Positions 1 to 12,800 of a stretch of 64,000 bases of DNA are shown here, one piece after another. Location of the stretch: positions 3,980,501 through 4,044,500 of the forward strand of contig JAZBRI010000003.1 in the NCBI GenBank assembly GCA_036874045.1, read 5' to 3'. Within the stretch, counting starts at the first letter, position 1, and the number at the start of each line of letters is the position of its first letter. Under the pieces are notes generated by a model. The model did no database searches and was not told the origin of the DNA. It saw only the letters and a program-made list of their open reading frames with translations. Position numbers and translations under genes: made by a program. The DNA is from Cymodocea nodosa. Its lineage: Eukaryota > Streptophyta > Magnoliopsida > Alismatales > Cymodoceaceae.

Positions 1-727
1 CATGAAGTGATAGAGTAGACTTTTGATTCATTGTTTGATGAGGGAAAAAAATGGATTAGGTTCATTAAATGTGACATTGGTAGAAATAATAAACTTTCTA
101 GAAGAGGAGAACTAAAGTCTATGCCTTTTATCTTTCAAAAAAAATCAATACCGTTTACAATTCAAAAGAAACGTTGAGACCCTTTCTGTATTCAATGGTA
201 GTCATCAAAGACTCATTTGGTGGACTTGGCAAGTGTCTTGTCTAGGATGTTGAGCATAACAAACATGCCCAATTACTTTGTGGAATGTTGGAAAAGGGTT
301 TTATATATGGATAGTTGTAGTGGAATGTCACCAAAAAAGAATTGCAAAGGCATTCTATTTATGAAATGCCTGAGAGAGTAGCATTGAACCACAATTACAT
401 AGGCACGTTCATTTGAATCATGAGTATTTGAGCAACATCAAGGATATGTTAGTGTTTGTGTTTCAAAACTCTATTTTGTTGTGAAGTATGAAGGTAGGTG
501 GCTTGTTGAAGATTGCTAAAAGTTTATAATATCAGATTGAATAAACTATAAAGCATTATCCACGTGTGACTTTGGTGTTATATAATTGAGTTTTTATTTA
601 TTTTGACTGTGGTAGACAGTTGTGACTTGTGTTTCAGCAAGAATACCCAAAACACTAAAGAAATGTTGTAAACAAAGGCCATGTAATAACTGTAACCATG
701 AATTGATGAAACTGAAGTTAAACCCTA

Positions 728-1841
728 GGGGCTTGTTTGTGCACTTGGAAAATGAAGGGAAAAAAAAATGAGGCAAATGAGGAAAACAATGGAAAAAAAA
801 ATGATGGAAATTCTTTTCAAGTAGAAAGTTTTTTTTGTTGTTTGTGTAGCTGACAGAAATTAAAATTCAGGTATTTGTGGACTTGATGGAAAATAATGGA
901 AATTAGATTTTGGATGTTTGTGTATGTGGTAGAAAATGATAAAAATTTAAAAATTATATATTAACATAATAAAACTACTAATTATAATTTTCATCTGTTC
1001 TTTCGTCACTTTTACATTCTTTTTTTAATTCCTTTGTCTTTTTCACAATATAGATGTTTTTTTTAAAAGTCATTACTTTATTTTATTTTTATGTCCTTTT
1101 CCCTTTTGTTGTCAAGATTGTTTTCTTTCATTTTATTTTTTCTCTCCCTCTTTCTTTTTTTTTTCATTTTTTTGTTTACTCATTGCTCTTTACATTTCTT
1201 TTTTTCTTTTCCTTTTCTTATTTTCCCTTTTCCATTCATTTTCTTTTTCTTTCTTTTTTGTTTTGCTGCTTTTTTCTTCGTCCAACACGAAATCTGGCCA
1301 CATTGAAGGTAGAAGGGGGTAGATAGTGCTTCAGTAGTTGTGCAATGCTTCAACGGATGCATGGTGCTTTGGTGGGCATGTGATACTTCAATGGATGTGT
1401 AGTGCTTTGATGCTTGGGTGAAAGTTGCGATCGGTAGTAGGCGGATGTGTGGTGCTTCAATGCACAAGTGACGGTTGTGGCTGATAGCATGTGATGTGTG
1501 GTGCTTCGATGGATCTACAATAAGTTGTTGGTGAAGGTTGCAGCTCAGGCAATGGCAGCAGGTGACAGGTGAAGCATGCATGGGTGAGGGGCTTCTTGGG
1601 TGGAAGCATGTGTGGGTGAGGGGCTTCTCAGACGGGCTATTGGAAAAAAATTGTAGAGGTTGAGAGGTAGGAAGAATTTATTAGTCTACCCTTTTATACA
1701 TCATTAAATGCTGGTAATTTTTTTCCTTTTCTGGGTTGGCACAAATGCTTGCATCTTTTGGAAAAAAATTTCACTAGATGTTGGTTTTCTGCTGAAAAAG
1801 TTTTTCCATTTCCAATGTTTTCCACTGGCATAAATACCCAC
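728..1841. mobile_element. Possible non-autonomous TIR transposon
   Basis: The left end reads GGGGCTTGTTTGTGCACTTG (about 728-747), and the reverse complement of the right end reads GTGGGTATTTATGCCAGTGG (about 1822-1841). These are imperfect terminal inverted repeats that continue into a shared GGAAAA. Inner ends on both sides are also similar (TGGAAAA / TTTTCCA runs). Both flanks carry TAG next to the element, which may be a 3-bp target duplication. No transposase is visible, so this would be a deletion derivative or MITE-like element. Confidence 0.4.
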
Positions 1842-2810
1842 TAGATGCTAAAGTTTATCAATTTAAATGGACTTTGTTTCATCATATTGGAAGGATGGAA
1901 AAGGGTAGCAGAACAATATTTACTGAATCTAAAAGACTCACTAGTAATAGACTCAATTGTCATCTATGTGAAAGGCTATTGTAACGTTCTTGTGCATGAA
2001 TGACCAAGATGATGGTTTCGTGATGGTAAATAGGCTAGTCCCATTGATATTTCATCTTGAACCAACCAGTTGAGTTCTTTTAGCTTAGCCATTCAAATCA
2101 ACATCTTTCTTGTTTGAAAATCTTGAAATTCACAATAGTATGGGATGAATGTTGTTGCAAGGGATAACAGGGTGCAAGTAATGACACTAATTGAAAGAAG
2201 GTTTGCTGGAAAATCTAGGATGTTGAAAGCTTTGTTCAAGTGTGGCTAAGTAGGGACTTGAACATTCCCCATCCTTACTGCTAGACTTTGATCTCAACTA
2301 GTAATAGAATCAATATAAGTGTTAGGTTGTTGGGAAAGTCCGATAAAATAGTCATGGTTACCTAACAGATCAAAAGAGATTCTTGAAAGAAACTTGCTTG
2401 TTCTGTTGTACATTGGAGCAACAATGGTAGTGGGTGTGGCAAGTGGTGTCAGCAGTTCTGGTGTTGGCAATGGTGGTGTTGGCTGCAACACTGTGCAGCA
2501 AGGTAGGCTTGTGTGCATTTGGGTTGGGTATTGGGGGTTTATTGGTGTTATTTTGCTGTAGGAAAGGTTATGTTTTATTTTAGGGTTGATCAATGGGTAT
2601 GGATTTGGTAAATGCCTTCGATTAAGAAATAATACGGTTTGTTGAACCAAGATTGGCTGGTTGGAATGTCAGATCATTAGTTTGATTGATCTGAACACCC
2701 AAATTGGCCAGCCTTGGACTTGTAAACCAGTAGAGTTGGAGGAGGCTGTCTGAGGTGATTGTTAGATTTTGGGGAGGTGGTGACTGTTGATTGTGGGTGA
2801 TTAGAACCTT

Positions 2811-3000
2811 GCTCTGATATCATGTTAATGGAGGAGAAAATGAGATTCATTGATTGACATCAAAATACTCATGTAAGAGAGGTAAGTGAATTGGCTTTCT
2901 TATTAAAGCTTTCAAGAAGAGGCAGCTGGTTCTTCCTGTTCATAAATGATGGCAGTGCAAATATGGAAGGCTTTTTATTGGCAAAGCCTTCGATCAGATT
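2811..3000 (-). mobile_element. Possible Copia LTR edge with primer binding site
   Basis: On the minus strand, ATGATATCAGAGCAAGG lies at about 2807-2823 and resembles the initiator-Met tRNA primer binding site (TGGTATCAGAGC) of plant Copia elements. If real, an LTR would end at about 2824 with internal sequence to the left. A minus-strand open stretch at 2294-2650 could be gag remnant but shows no recognised motif. No matching second LTR was found. Right boundary is arbitrary. Confidence 0.3.
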
Positions 3001-3696
3001 GCTGAAGGTCACTATTTGGTGAACCAACAGAGTTTGAGAGTGGGTAGTTGAATAAACGGGAGTACCCCAAAAGTTGATGTTAGTGGTGGTATTTTACAAA
3101 GTCTATCTATTCTTACATGGGACACTGAATTATCACAAAAATTGGACAAGATGGGTACCAAACCACACTAGACTATTACGGCAGAATTTCTACTGGAAGA
3201 GAATGAGTAAGGAGACTATGTGGTTTGTGTGAGCACTCAAGCCAGCTGGACGTCTCCAGCCCCTTCCAAATCCATAGAAGATTTGGATTGGGTTTGTCAT
3301 GGCTTTAATCACAAACATGCCTTGATGCTTTCTCTCTGATATTGATGGTGGTGGACAGATTAAGTATGCACATGTCTTGGCTCTTAAACATCTCTACAGA
3401 GTAGAAGAGGAGTTGGAAGTGGGAGCTTGGGTTTGTCTGGACTTGTCTGGCTTTTACTTTGTTTCTTGGGTATCTATCATCCATCGCCCTGACGGATGCG
3501 CTATATTTTCTGCCTTGTGTCTTTTTCTTCTACATAAAATTTTTCTTTTATGACCATTAAGTATTGAGCAATTTATGTTTATCCCTAAATCCACTCAAAA
3601 CTATAACAAGGTCTTTTTAGAAAACTTCTTGTTGTATGGCTACAATAATTCCTTTTTTTTATGGTTATCTTGATTTGAGATTTTTTTTTGTTATAG

Positions 3697-6600
3697 CTAT
3701 TCTGGATGTCATCTTGAGCTGGAAGGCAAGAAAAAGCATGCCGTCATCTGTTAAATTAAGATATATCCTGAAGGTTGTTTCTGCTGCAATTTGGGTGATT
3801 GTTCTTCCCATCTGCTATGCCTATACTTGGGAGAATCCTTCTGGTGTAGTAGGAACCATTAAAAGTTGGATTGGAGCAAATGGCAGGAACCAGCCCTCTC
3901 TATATATCTTGGCGGTGATTATATATCTGTCTCCAAATGTACTATCTGCATTGTTATTTCTTTTTCCTTGCATACGACGATCTTTGGAGAGATCAGACTA
4001 CAGGATTGTGACACTTATGATGTGGTGGTCTCAGGTTCTTGCTTGCTTTAATGCTTTTCTCCTTTCTTACACGTTTCTGTGTTATATTTTTCTTGGATGC
4101 TCTTGTACACGTCATTCAATAAATTAATGTGCTGTTTTATATTTTCTGAAATACCTTTTTTTTTGATAGCCACGTCTCTTTGTAGCCCGAGGAATGCATG
4201 AAAGCAGCCTTTCCCTTTTCAAGTAGGCATCTCTACGTAATGTAAATCATGAAGTTTGGTTGCAGTATTTACTTAAAATTTGCAAACCTTGACTGCCAGG
4301 TACACCATGTTTTGGGTTCTCCTTATAGTTGCGAAGTTGGCATTCAGCTATTATATTGAGGTATTGACGTTCTTTTGCTCCATTTGTTGTGTTCTACTTG
4401 AATTTGCTAATATTTAGTAATTTTAATTTGCTTGGGCTAATAAATGTTGTTAGATGTAATGCTATTTAGATTTGTATAATAGATATGTTATCTCATATAT
4501 CTTATTTTTAAATAAAATATTTGTTGAAAAACAAGGAAAAATGGATAGTGGAATGCAAAAAGGAAACACAGCACTAGACTTTAAGATAATAGAAAGGTCA
4601 TAATGGCAGGGAAAGTTGAGAAAAGGATAATGAGGATTTCTTCTCTCTTAGTTTCCACAAGAATAAAGCCAAACAGTACAAGGCTCTCTTAAGTCTTTTG
4701 GGGATTATTTTAACATGGTAAATGCAGGTGGGAGATGAACCGATGGGTCCTTAGTGGTGATGTCTAAGCCTCTGTCCTAGGCCCTCCCTTCATCTGATTT
4801 TCTTACAGCTCCATTTGTGAGTTTTTCTCCTGCATACCAATGTCCCCTTCTGGCTGAGTTGATTGGTGTTGCATTAGAATAACATTATCGATAGTTATTT
4901 TCTAAGGTCCATTCTTGACTTTTGTTGTCTCTTTTTCTGATTGTGACCCATTCCTCTTGTGTATTGTTGGTGTTGTTGTCCTTTGTTCAGTTAGTTACAG
5001 GATCATTTGAAAGCCTTTTATCTACCTCATTGTTCTGTGATGGGGGAGTTTGACGTCCTCCCTCTTGCACTAGCCTATTTTTCTGCATAGGGTGTCTACC
5101 ACGACAATCCTCCTGGAGATGCCCAAACCTACAGTAGGCAGCACAGTATCTAGGTGTGCTCTTTCCATATTCAACAAGCTGGACTATCACCTCCTCTCCA
5201 CACTTGATTGTAATTGAGCTAGGTAAGGATTTAGAGACATCTATTTCTACACACAATGCAGTGAATCTAGGCCTAACAACTCTGGATAGGTGCATTCCTA
5301 ACAACCCAACTCTGCATTTTAGTGTTAATGGAGCTTGAAGATGAGCCTGTAGTTTGGGAAGGAAAACCCAAACAGGAACCCAAGATGAATCAAATTCAAG
5401 GGAGAACGAAGGGGACCATTGAGACACCACCATTTTCTTCTCATTAATTAGCCATGAGTTTTTGACATATGCTTTGGTGAGATCCTCCTTGTTCTAAAAT
5501 TTAAGGACGTACCTTAAATCCAAGGCTATCAAACAGAAATCTGTTGAGAAAGTACCAGTCTTCTTCAAAGCATTGAATTTTTTTTTGCCATGGGAGGTGT
5601 AGCCAAGAAGAACCTTCCCGCCAGTGTCCATTGGAGAGCATCTGCTAAAGTTGACACTTCCTCTGTTGTGAAGACCACCTCTTCTTGCTGTTCACTGTGC
5701 TTGGCTCTCTGAGTAGAACCTTGAGAAAATTTGGTGGGACCAGGACATCCCTCATCATTGCCGCAAACAATGACCTTGTGGTCCATTTTTTTGTTGACGT
5801 TGATTGCGTAGGTTAAAAAAGGGGTTTGTGACATGGGCAGGAATTGTTTGCCGTTGTTGTCAAGTGAAACTGCTGAAACTATTGTGATTTCTCTAGTGGT
5901 GATGAGTCTATGGGTGGGGTCGACCTTTACTTTGGTGCAGCCTTTGTTGGGGAGTTTAATTTTGCAAAAGTGTGGAATTGGAACTTCCTTTGGGGTTGTT
6001 CAGAATGTCTCTCTTGATAATGGTGATTCCTAGGTCATGAATATCTTGATGCATTCATATAGGTTTTTCTAGAGTTTTTATATTACAATATTGGTTCTTG
6101 GAATGTTGGTGTAAATTTGGTAAAACATGTATGGGGAATTTTAACTCTCTTCTGCACGGATATTTGTTAAAACATTTTCAAGTACTGGTCTTTCCTTTGT
6201 GTTCTCTGTGCTGTGCCTATTGTTGGAGGATCATTTTTGTAATCACCACCTTCAAATCTAAATTACTGCATTACTTTTGGTGGATCACCTTGTCTTCGTT
6301 TCTTGTAGAGGCTCATATAGCATTTTTCTCATTTTTCCATTCTGCTCTGAGTTGTCTCCCATTTTATGGTATTCATCAGTTGAGCAAGAAGTGTATCTGT
6401 GACTTTGCAATTAATGATTATTTTGATTTGATGTGTTTATATGGCAGCCATTTCATACGTTGTATATGCTTGATTTATTAGTTATTTGTTGTATCTCATT
6501 GATGCAGCTAAGGCCACTTGTTCAACCGACTAAAGATATCATGGATACCCCAATAACAAGCTACAAATGGCATGAATTTTTTCCTCAAGGTATCAAAGCT

Positions 6601-6895
6601 TAGTTATTTAAGTTTTACATGTATATGGGATTGAAATGTAACAATTTCAGTGGTGATGCAGCGAAGAATAACATTGGCGTTGTTATTGCCTTGTGGGCCC
6701 CTATCATTCTTGTATGCTATAACCAGACCTTCATATTAATCAATTGATGGGTGTGGGTTTCTTGTTTTCAGATCAAATTTAATGTATCATATCTTATTTC
6801 ATTTCTAGGTATATTTTATGGATACTCAGATTTGGTATGCAATATTTTCCACATTGTTTGGAGGCATTTATGGAGCATTTCGTCGGCTTGGTGAG
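3697..6895 (+). CDS. CALS9: Callose synthase exons 1-6 of window (N-terminal membrane region)
   Basis: Six exons encode the stretch from the conserved [14 protein letters not shown] segment, through several hydrophobic helices ([36 protein letters not shown]), to [21 protein letters not shown]. Motifs [22 protein letters not shown] and [15 protein letters not shown] are all family-typical. The first exon starts right after a T-rich tract ending TTATAG at 3696, in phase 1 (a G from an unseen exon would complete Ala). No upstream exon was found in 1-3696. The 2.1-kb intron 4361-6507 holds a LINE ORF1 relic on the other strand. Confidence 0.9.
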
Positions 6896-9800
6896 GTATG
6901 CTCTAATTCATTTGTTATTTACTTCTTCACATCCTTTGTTTATACACTGTGTTTCTTGTTTGACTTTCACTCCTGTAATGCCAATGACTGTTTTGACTGC
7001 AACCCTATTTCATAAATTTTTCATGGATCCTATGAAAATAAAGAAATAGGGTTTAGATTGGTTTTTATCTGTTTTGTATTTTGAAGTTGATCATTTCTAT
7101 GAGTACTGTTTCTGGTGTATTTTATGCAATTGATTTCGTCATTGGTGGTTCAAACTCTGAAATAGTTTAAAGGTAATCTAAAAGATACCTAATCCTTGTA
7201 AAGTATGTGTAAAAAAATACGTCTAAATTTACAAACCATGCAAAACCTTTAAAAAGGAAGTTTGTGAAAGATAAACCATCTAAGTTATGAGTCATGTTTT
7301 TAGTGCATGTTATTCATTGGTTCCATCATTTTAGGTTGGGACTAATGGATAGCTTGATCTTTTGGATTTTGTGCGCCCTTTATCTAGTTTCAAGTCATTA
7401 CTCTCTCCAATCTATACTTAAGTGGTAATGTTATCAAATGTTTTCTGTAATTATTAGCATCATAGACATCGCCAAAGAAAAAAAAGGTGACTAGCATCCT
7501 TGAATTTGTCCGAAATCATCTGTGCACAGTTGATTCTATAGATAACTGTATCTTGTGTTTAAAAATAGCTAAAGCATAGAATAATGAGTGATTATCATTG
7601 TTAACACAATACGTGTTTAGCCATTTGTGTACAATTTTTATCAACATATTATCAGAAGATTAAAATAGGATGAATGAAGTGAAGAAATGCTTCTAAAATA
7701 TTATGTGGTAAGAGCATACACTTAAAATTACTATAAAACTACCATTCACCCAACTGTACTTTATGACTTAGAATATTGGACTGTAAAGCATGATCATATG
7801 TAGAAAGTTAGTGTTCTTGAGATACATATGCTTAGATGAATTAATGGTGATACCATAATGGATAGACTAAGAATGATTTATTAGAAATAGAGTAAAATTA
7901 CAATAATTGAAGATAAACTAAGGGAAAATGAGCTTAGGTGGTTTAGTCATATCCTTAGAAGAGTATGGAATGCGTTAGTTATGTGAGGAGAATTAATTTG
8001 TATGGAAGAAATTATAAGTAGAGATAAACTTAAAATTTCTTTGGAATTTTATGAAGGATTTAAATTTACATTTTTTAACTGAAAATTTAACAATAGATAG
8101 AAATATTTGAAACAAAGGGATTTATGTGGCCAACAATAACATATTTAATAGAAATATTACATGTAGTGAGATTATAATTTGGATTGTTCGCTTCCCTAGT
8201 GATAAGATTGTCAATTGAGTGAGGTTGATTAGCACATTGACTTGTAAATCCTCAGTGATCTATGATCTAGGGTCCCTTTGGTTAAGGCATTTGTATTCCC
8301 ATTCACTTCCCTATGGGCATGTTGAGTATCTCTTTAGGTTTTGTAGTTAGTCCGAAAAGGAATGAGCTTGCCAACTGGAGCAGTCTTTTGCCAAAATCAT
8401 CTGGAGAGCCTGCTTCGAGTTAGATTTGATAATAATGTTTTTTAGATCCTCCCCCATGCCTTTGTAGAGTTGAATGCCATCAAGAATGGCCCTGTGTTCA
8501 GCAACTATAGGTAAAAGATTTTGATAAAATCTACAGCATGCCAAGAGGACATTCACTTGCTTGTCCCTAACAAGACTGCTGCTACCTGCTGAAAAAGTGG
8601 TTTGTGTTGAGTTTCAAACAGCCTTGGTGAGGTGGCTCCCAAGTGTACCAGTCAAAAATGCCCTGCCTTGATTGGATGTGCTTTGTGTTTAGTTTTCCAA
8701 TCTTGTATAGACATGGCTACTGATAATTTGGTATTGTGAATAATCTCTTTGATCCCAACGAAGGCTTTGTGAAGAATGTTCCTGAGGCTGCCCTTATTCA
8801 ACCCATCTTGACTGCACATCTCTGCTTCCAGATTTCCCATAACAACACAACACAACAGATCTTCCTTAAGAGCTGATTTGGGTTACGGGAGTGGCTTTGA
8901 AGATTATAAAGTGCACATTCATTCCAGCAGATGGGGTTGGTAAAATGAATGTCGAAAATTGCACCCAAACAGATCTGATGGAGGCTAGCCTACTCTCCCT
9001 AGAAAAACGGGTGTATGGTTGATTCCCCCCTTTTGAAGTTTAAACAACAAGGGCCGATGGAAGCTTAGATTGATGCCTCTGCAGTTTAGATTCATTTCTG
9101 GTGGGAGGCCATTCCACATCAGACTTTAAAGGAAGAAAGATACTTGGTTAGAAGGAATTTGCTCTAGATGTTATTGCCCCAACACTTTTTCGCTGCTTTT
9201 GTTCTGTTAAACTTCCATGTTGACTTGACAGAAAAGTCCCTATTGCTGTTCCATCTCCTCAAGAAAATATCATTCTCGTCCTTGGCCCTGCTGTGACCAT
9301 TATTGACCACTTGCAGAAGGCTAGGAGGAAGTTCTAATCTCTCCAGCAAGAAATTCTGCACAGCAACCTGCCTCACATGAATAGTTTCAGTTCTTGCAGC
9401 AGGATGAATCTGATCAATCAAGGTACCCAAAGGAAGCCAACTCACGGTCCAAAAACTAAACTCACCCCATATTAGGATTGACTTCGTTCTCCCAAGCTTG
9501 AGCAAGCAGACTAGTCAGAAGACTAGGTCTGCTGGATTGTTGTTGTGTCTCTTTGGGCCTTCAATGGTATAACTTGTGTGCTGAATCCATAGTAAATTTA
9601 CTGAAGAATTTTCTTTTATTAATGGTAGTTGTGTAATTGAGTAAGTGGATATCCATATATTATAGGTGATTCTATATATGCAATCTATTTTGTATATTAT
9701 GGATAGTTTACGTATATTATTAGCTGATTCTATATATGCAATCTATTTTTTATATTATGGATAGTTTACGTATATTATTAGCTGATTCTATATATGTATA

Positions 9801-12800
9801 TTTTATCAAATAATACTATTGTTTCTTCCCTCTAGATCTTTGGGATGGGGGGGATGCCATTGCCTATTTAGATCCTACTTTCTCACAAGTGTTAGGGAAC
9901 TCCATTAATGTTTTGGCTTTACGCACAGATTAGAGTGCTGTGATGAGTAGCTGTAGAGATTTTGTGCCTTGTGACCATGTATCTATTTGAGCCTTAGGGA
10001 GAGGTGTATGTCCAGCTGCAACACTCGGAAATGTTAACATTGTAGCAGACTAATCATGTTTCAAACTATTGCTATGTGAAATTTAGAAGACCAGTGTGGG
10101 TACAACAGGTGTGTATTGTTGTTAAAAGTGCTATTACTTTACCACTTGTTCCTTGTGAGGAGTAAGAGTGTTTTGTTGACTGTAGAGTCACTCGGACTAA
10201 TTTGACCTGTGCTTCTAATGCAACCACAGTAGGTATTAGTCTGTTGTCAGCATCTTTGCATTGTTCATAGATTATAAATTCGAGTTGCTACACTTATGGT
10301 AACTCATCATGATCTGTATGCTGGGCTATACTGATTGTTTGATATTTGCACCATCTCAATTTGCCAGTTGAGGTCATTGTTTTGTTTCTGGAGTAGAAGT
10401 CATTGGGGCTTCTTTGTAATTGCATCTAAAGGTGCTTTATGTTTCTCATTTTCTTGTCACCCTTTTTCTATTCTATTAGTGCCATTAGTAAAACTTTACT
10501 TTTCTTTGTGACATTTTCCCCATATCACTGTATTTTTGGTATCTGTGAACAGACTAGGATTGGTATCTGTGAACATCCATTGATTGTCCTTCGTTGTGAT
10601 TAATGCCTTGTAAATGGTTATCGTAGTTGATATTTTTTCCCTTTTTGATTGGCTTGCCTTTATTTAGAGAGTTTGCTTTGTCTGTTTTTATTGATTCCTT
10701 TGACATATATTAATCAAATGCATTAAAATATCACACTGGAAAACTTCAAAGGTTAAGGTGATGTATGCTTTACCCTATTCTCAACCAAATTTTATTGATT
10801 ACCAAATCATAATGGATGCACCCCTTTCCACCCAAATGTTTTAATTTGTTATAGATGAATATTTTTGTCAAATGCATACTGAGATTGATTGCTTGAAGAT
10901 TTGGTGAACAAGGAACTGATCATCATTTTTTATACTGTTGAGGTGCTTGTTGATATCTATACCATGGTATTAGAGACGATTGTTTTGAGTTGTTATCCAA
11001 CAAATTAGACAGTGTTTGATTGGAGCAGGACGTTACTTGTATTGTTGGGTAGATGGATGTCCACATATCCCCAAGTTGTTATATGGCTTAACACACACAC
11101 ACACACATATGCACAAATGTAGGTAGATACATCAATTAGCAGGATTCGTTTTTCTTCTAGGAATTTGTTGTAATGAAAATGAGTGGATGCTCTGTTTTCT
11201 TTCTTTACAGTATAATGCATATAGTTGTGTTTGTATAGTCTGTTGTGTTGCTTCATAATCTTTCCCAGTGCATTCCCTTTTAACATGTTTTTATTCTCAT
11301 TTCTGCTCTTAAAAACGCATTGAATCATGATATTAATCTTGTTTGGAATTGAGAATTAGTTTCCTTTCTTTTGTAATTTAGATCCGAACATTGGGAATGC
11401 TTAGATCTCGTTTTGAATCTATTCCTGGAGCCTTCAATGCTAAATTGGTTCCTCCAGAAAAGCCTACTCCATTGAAGAAGGGACTGAGGGCTACTTTATC
11501 CCGAAGATTTGGCGAGGTTTGACTTTGAATAGTGTTTATGATTGACAGCTATCATGCAATGTGATTCACTGTTCAGCATGTTGGGATACTCCATTCCCTG
11601 TCAAAAAATTTTATTGCTAAATTTTCTTGATATTGTTGATTAGGGTTGGTGAAAGCATGTTAAGAATTTTATTTACACTGTTGTTGTTGAATAATTCTGT
11701 TTATTTTTTCTTATATGTATTCTATTTGAAATGTTGCGATTGATATCTGTAACTCATGAGAATATCATATGTATGCGATTCTGTAATAGTATTTGTATCC
11801 TTACTAATAGCATGAATATTAGGCGGGAAGATTGACAATGCATTGTGTGGATACCTAGGCAAGGCCTATGTCATTTTTTTTAGATATATTTTCTCACATA
11901 TAAAATATATGCTTATGTTTAGTAGAAGCCTGAGTAAAAAACAAAGAAAATAAATGTTGTATGATTTAATGTACAAAAAGCAAACAAGGTGAAAATAATG
12001 GTGATGCGATGGAGATGGGATGAGTCTCTCTCTAGAAATCATCAAAGATGTTGGAGATTGAGAATAGGGTCATTGCAAGTTAGGTTATGTTTATGGAAGG
12101 GAAGAGGGCGACAACTCGAAAGAAAAGAGGTGTCTTATAGAATAGGGTTGAAATTTTCATTATTCTTAATGGATGATACCAATTCATTTGTGATGTTGAT
12201 GATCAATACATTCCTTTATTTTTTGTAAAGTGTTTTGTACTTAGATTTCAGCTTGCACTCTTCCCGATCAGACACTTTTGAGAGTGTGCTGGCAATAAGG
12301 GCTCAGGTTGTTATCATCACACATCAAAGACTCATACACCATGGTAGTCATGCGCTTCAATGAAGCCATTTCTTTTGGAAATTGTGAAGCTGCTTTTCTT
12401 TACCTTTTTTTGGGGAAAAACTATGGAAACATTTTTAAAATATGTAGATCCTTGTGGATTAATATCTGAATCCACTGGTATCAAAATGAAAACAAAAAAT
12501 TATGCATTGAAGATTATTTCTAGACTGCAGTTATTTTATTGCTCTTGCCTCTTTGGGACATTTTTTTTGTTTTCTTTGATGCATATTTTGCATTAATGTT
12601 TCGTCAAAGATATGTTGGCTAACGGCAACCTGTTGGTGTGTCATTTTTGCTGAGTTCTGTCATATTAATTTTCTTCTCAGCAGTTATGTACCTTTGGGAT
12701 ATGTTGGAAAAATGGAATTGTTTATGTAATTTACTTCTCTTTGATTGTCTTAAATTGCTTTGGATGAATGACTAAATTATCATGTTATTGCTTTTCTGTT

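Larger units (their letters stand above)
1..3696. other. Non-coding stretch left of the first exon (intron, relics)
   Basis: No exon or intact gene was recognised. It is probably intron of the callose synthase gene, because the first exon seen begins in mid-codon and the N-terminal 480-500 residues are missing. It holds a possible TIR element (728-1841), a T-rich tract around 1054-1270, and a Copia-like primer binding site on the minus strand near 2811-2822. Confidence 0.5.

Noticed and set aside
1-560. Possible protein relic at the window start
   Set aside because: Translating through stops gave no motif I could assign, so no call was made.
1054-1326. Open stretch of about 90 codons rich in Phe/Leu/Ser
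   Set aside because: It is the translation of a T-rich low-complexity tract inside a possible transposon; no domain.
1180-1581. Minus-strand 133-codon open stretch
   Set aside because: It consists of imperfect short repeats (GTGCTTC-like) within the same TIR candidate; no recognisable protein.
10955-10980. ATGGTATTAGAGAC, resembling a Copia primer binding site
   Set aside because: No LTR-like partner or Copia coding sequence was found nearby.
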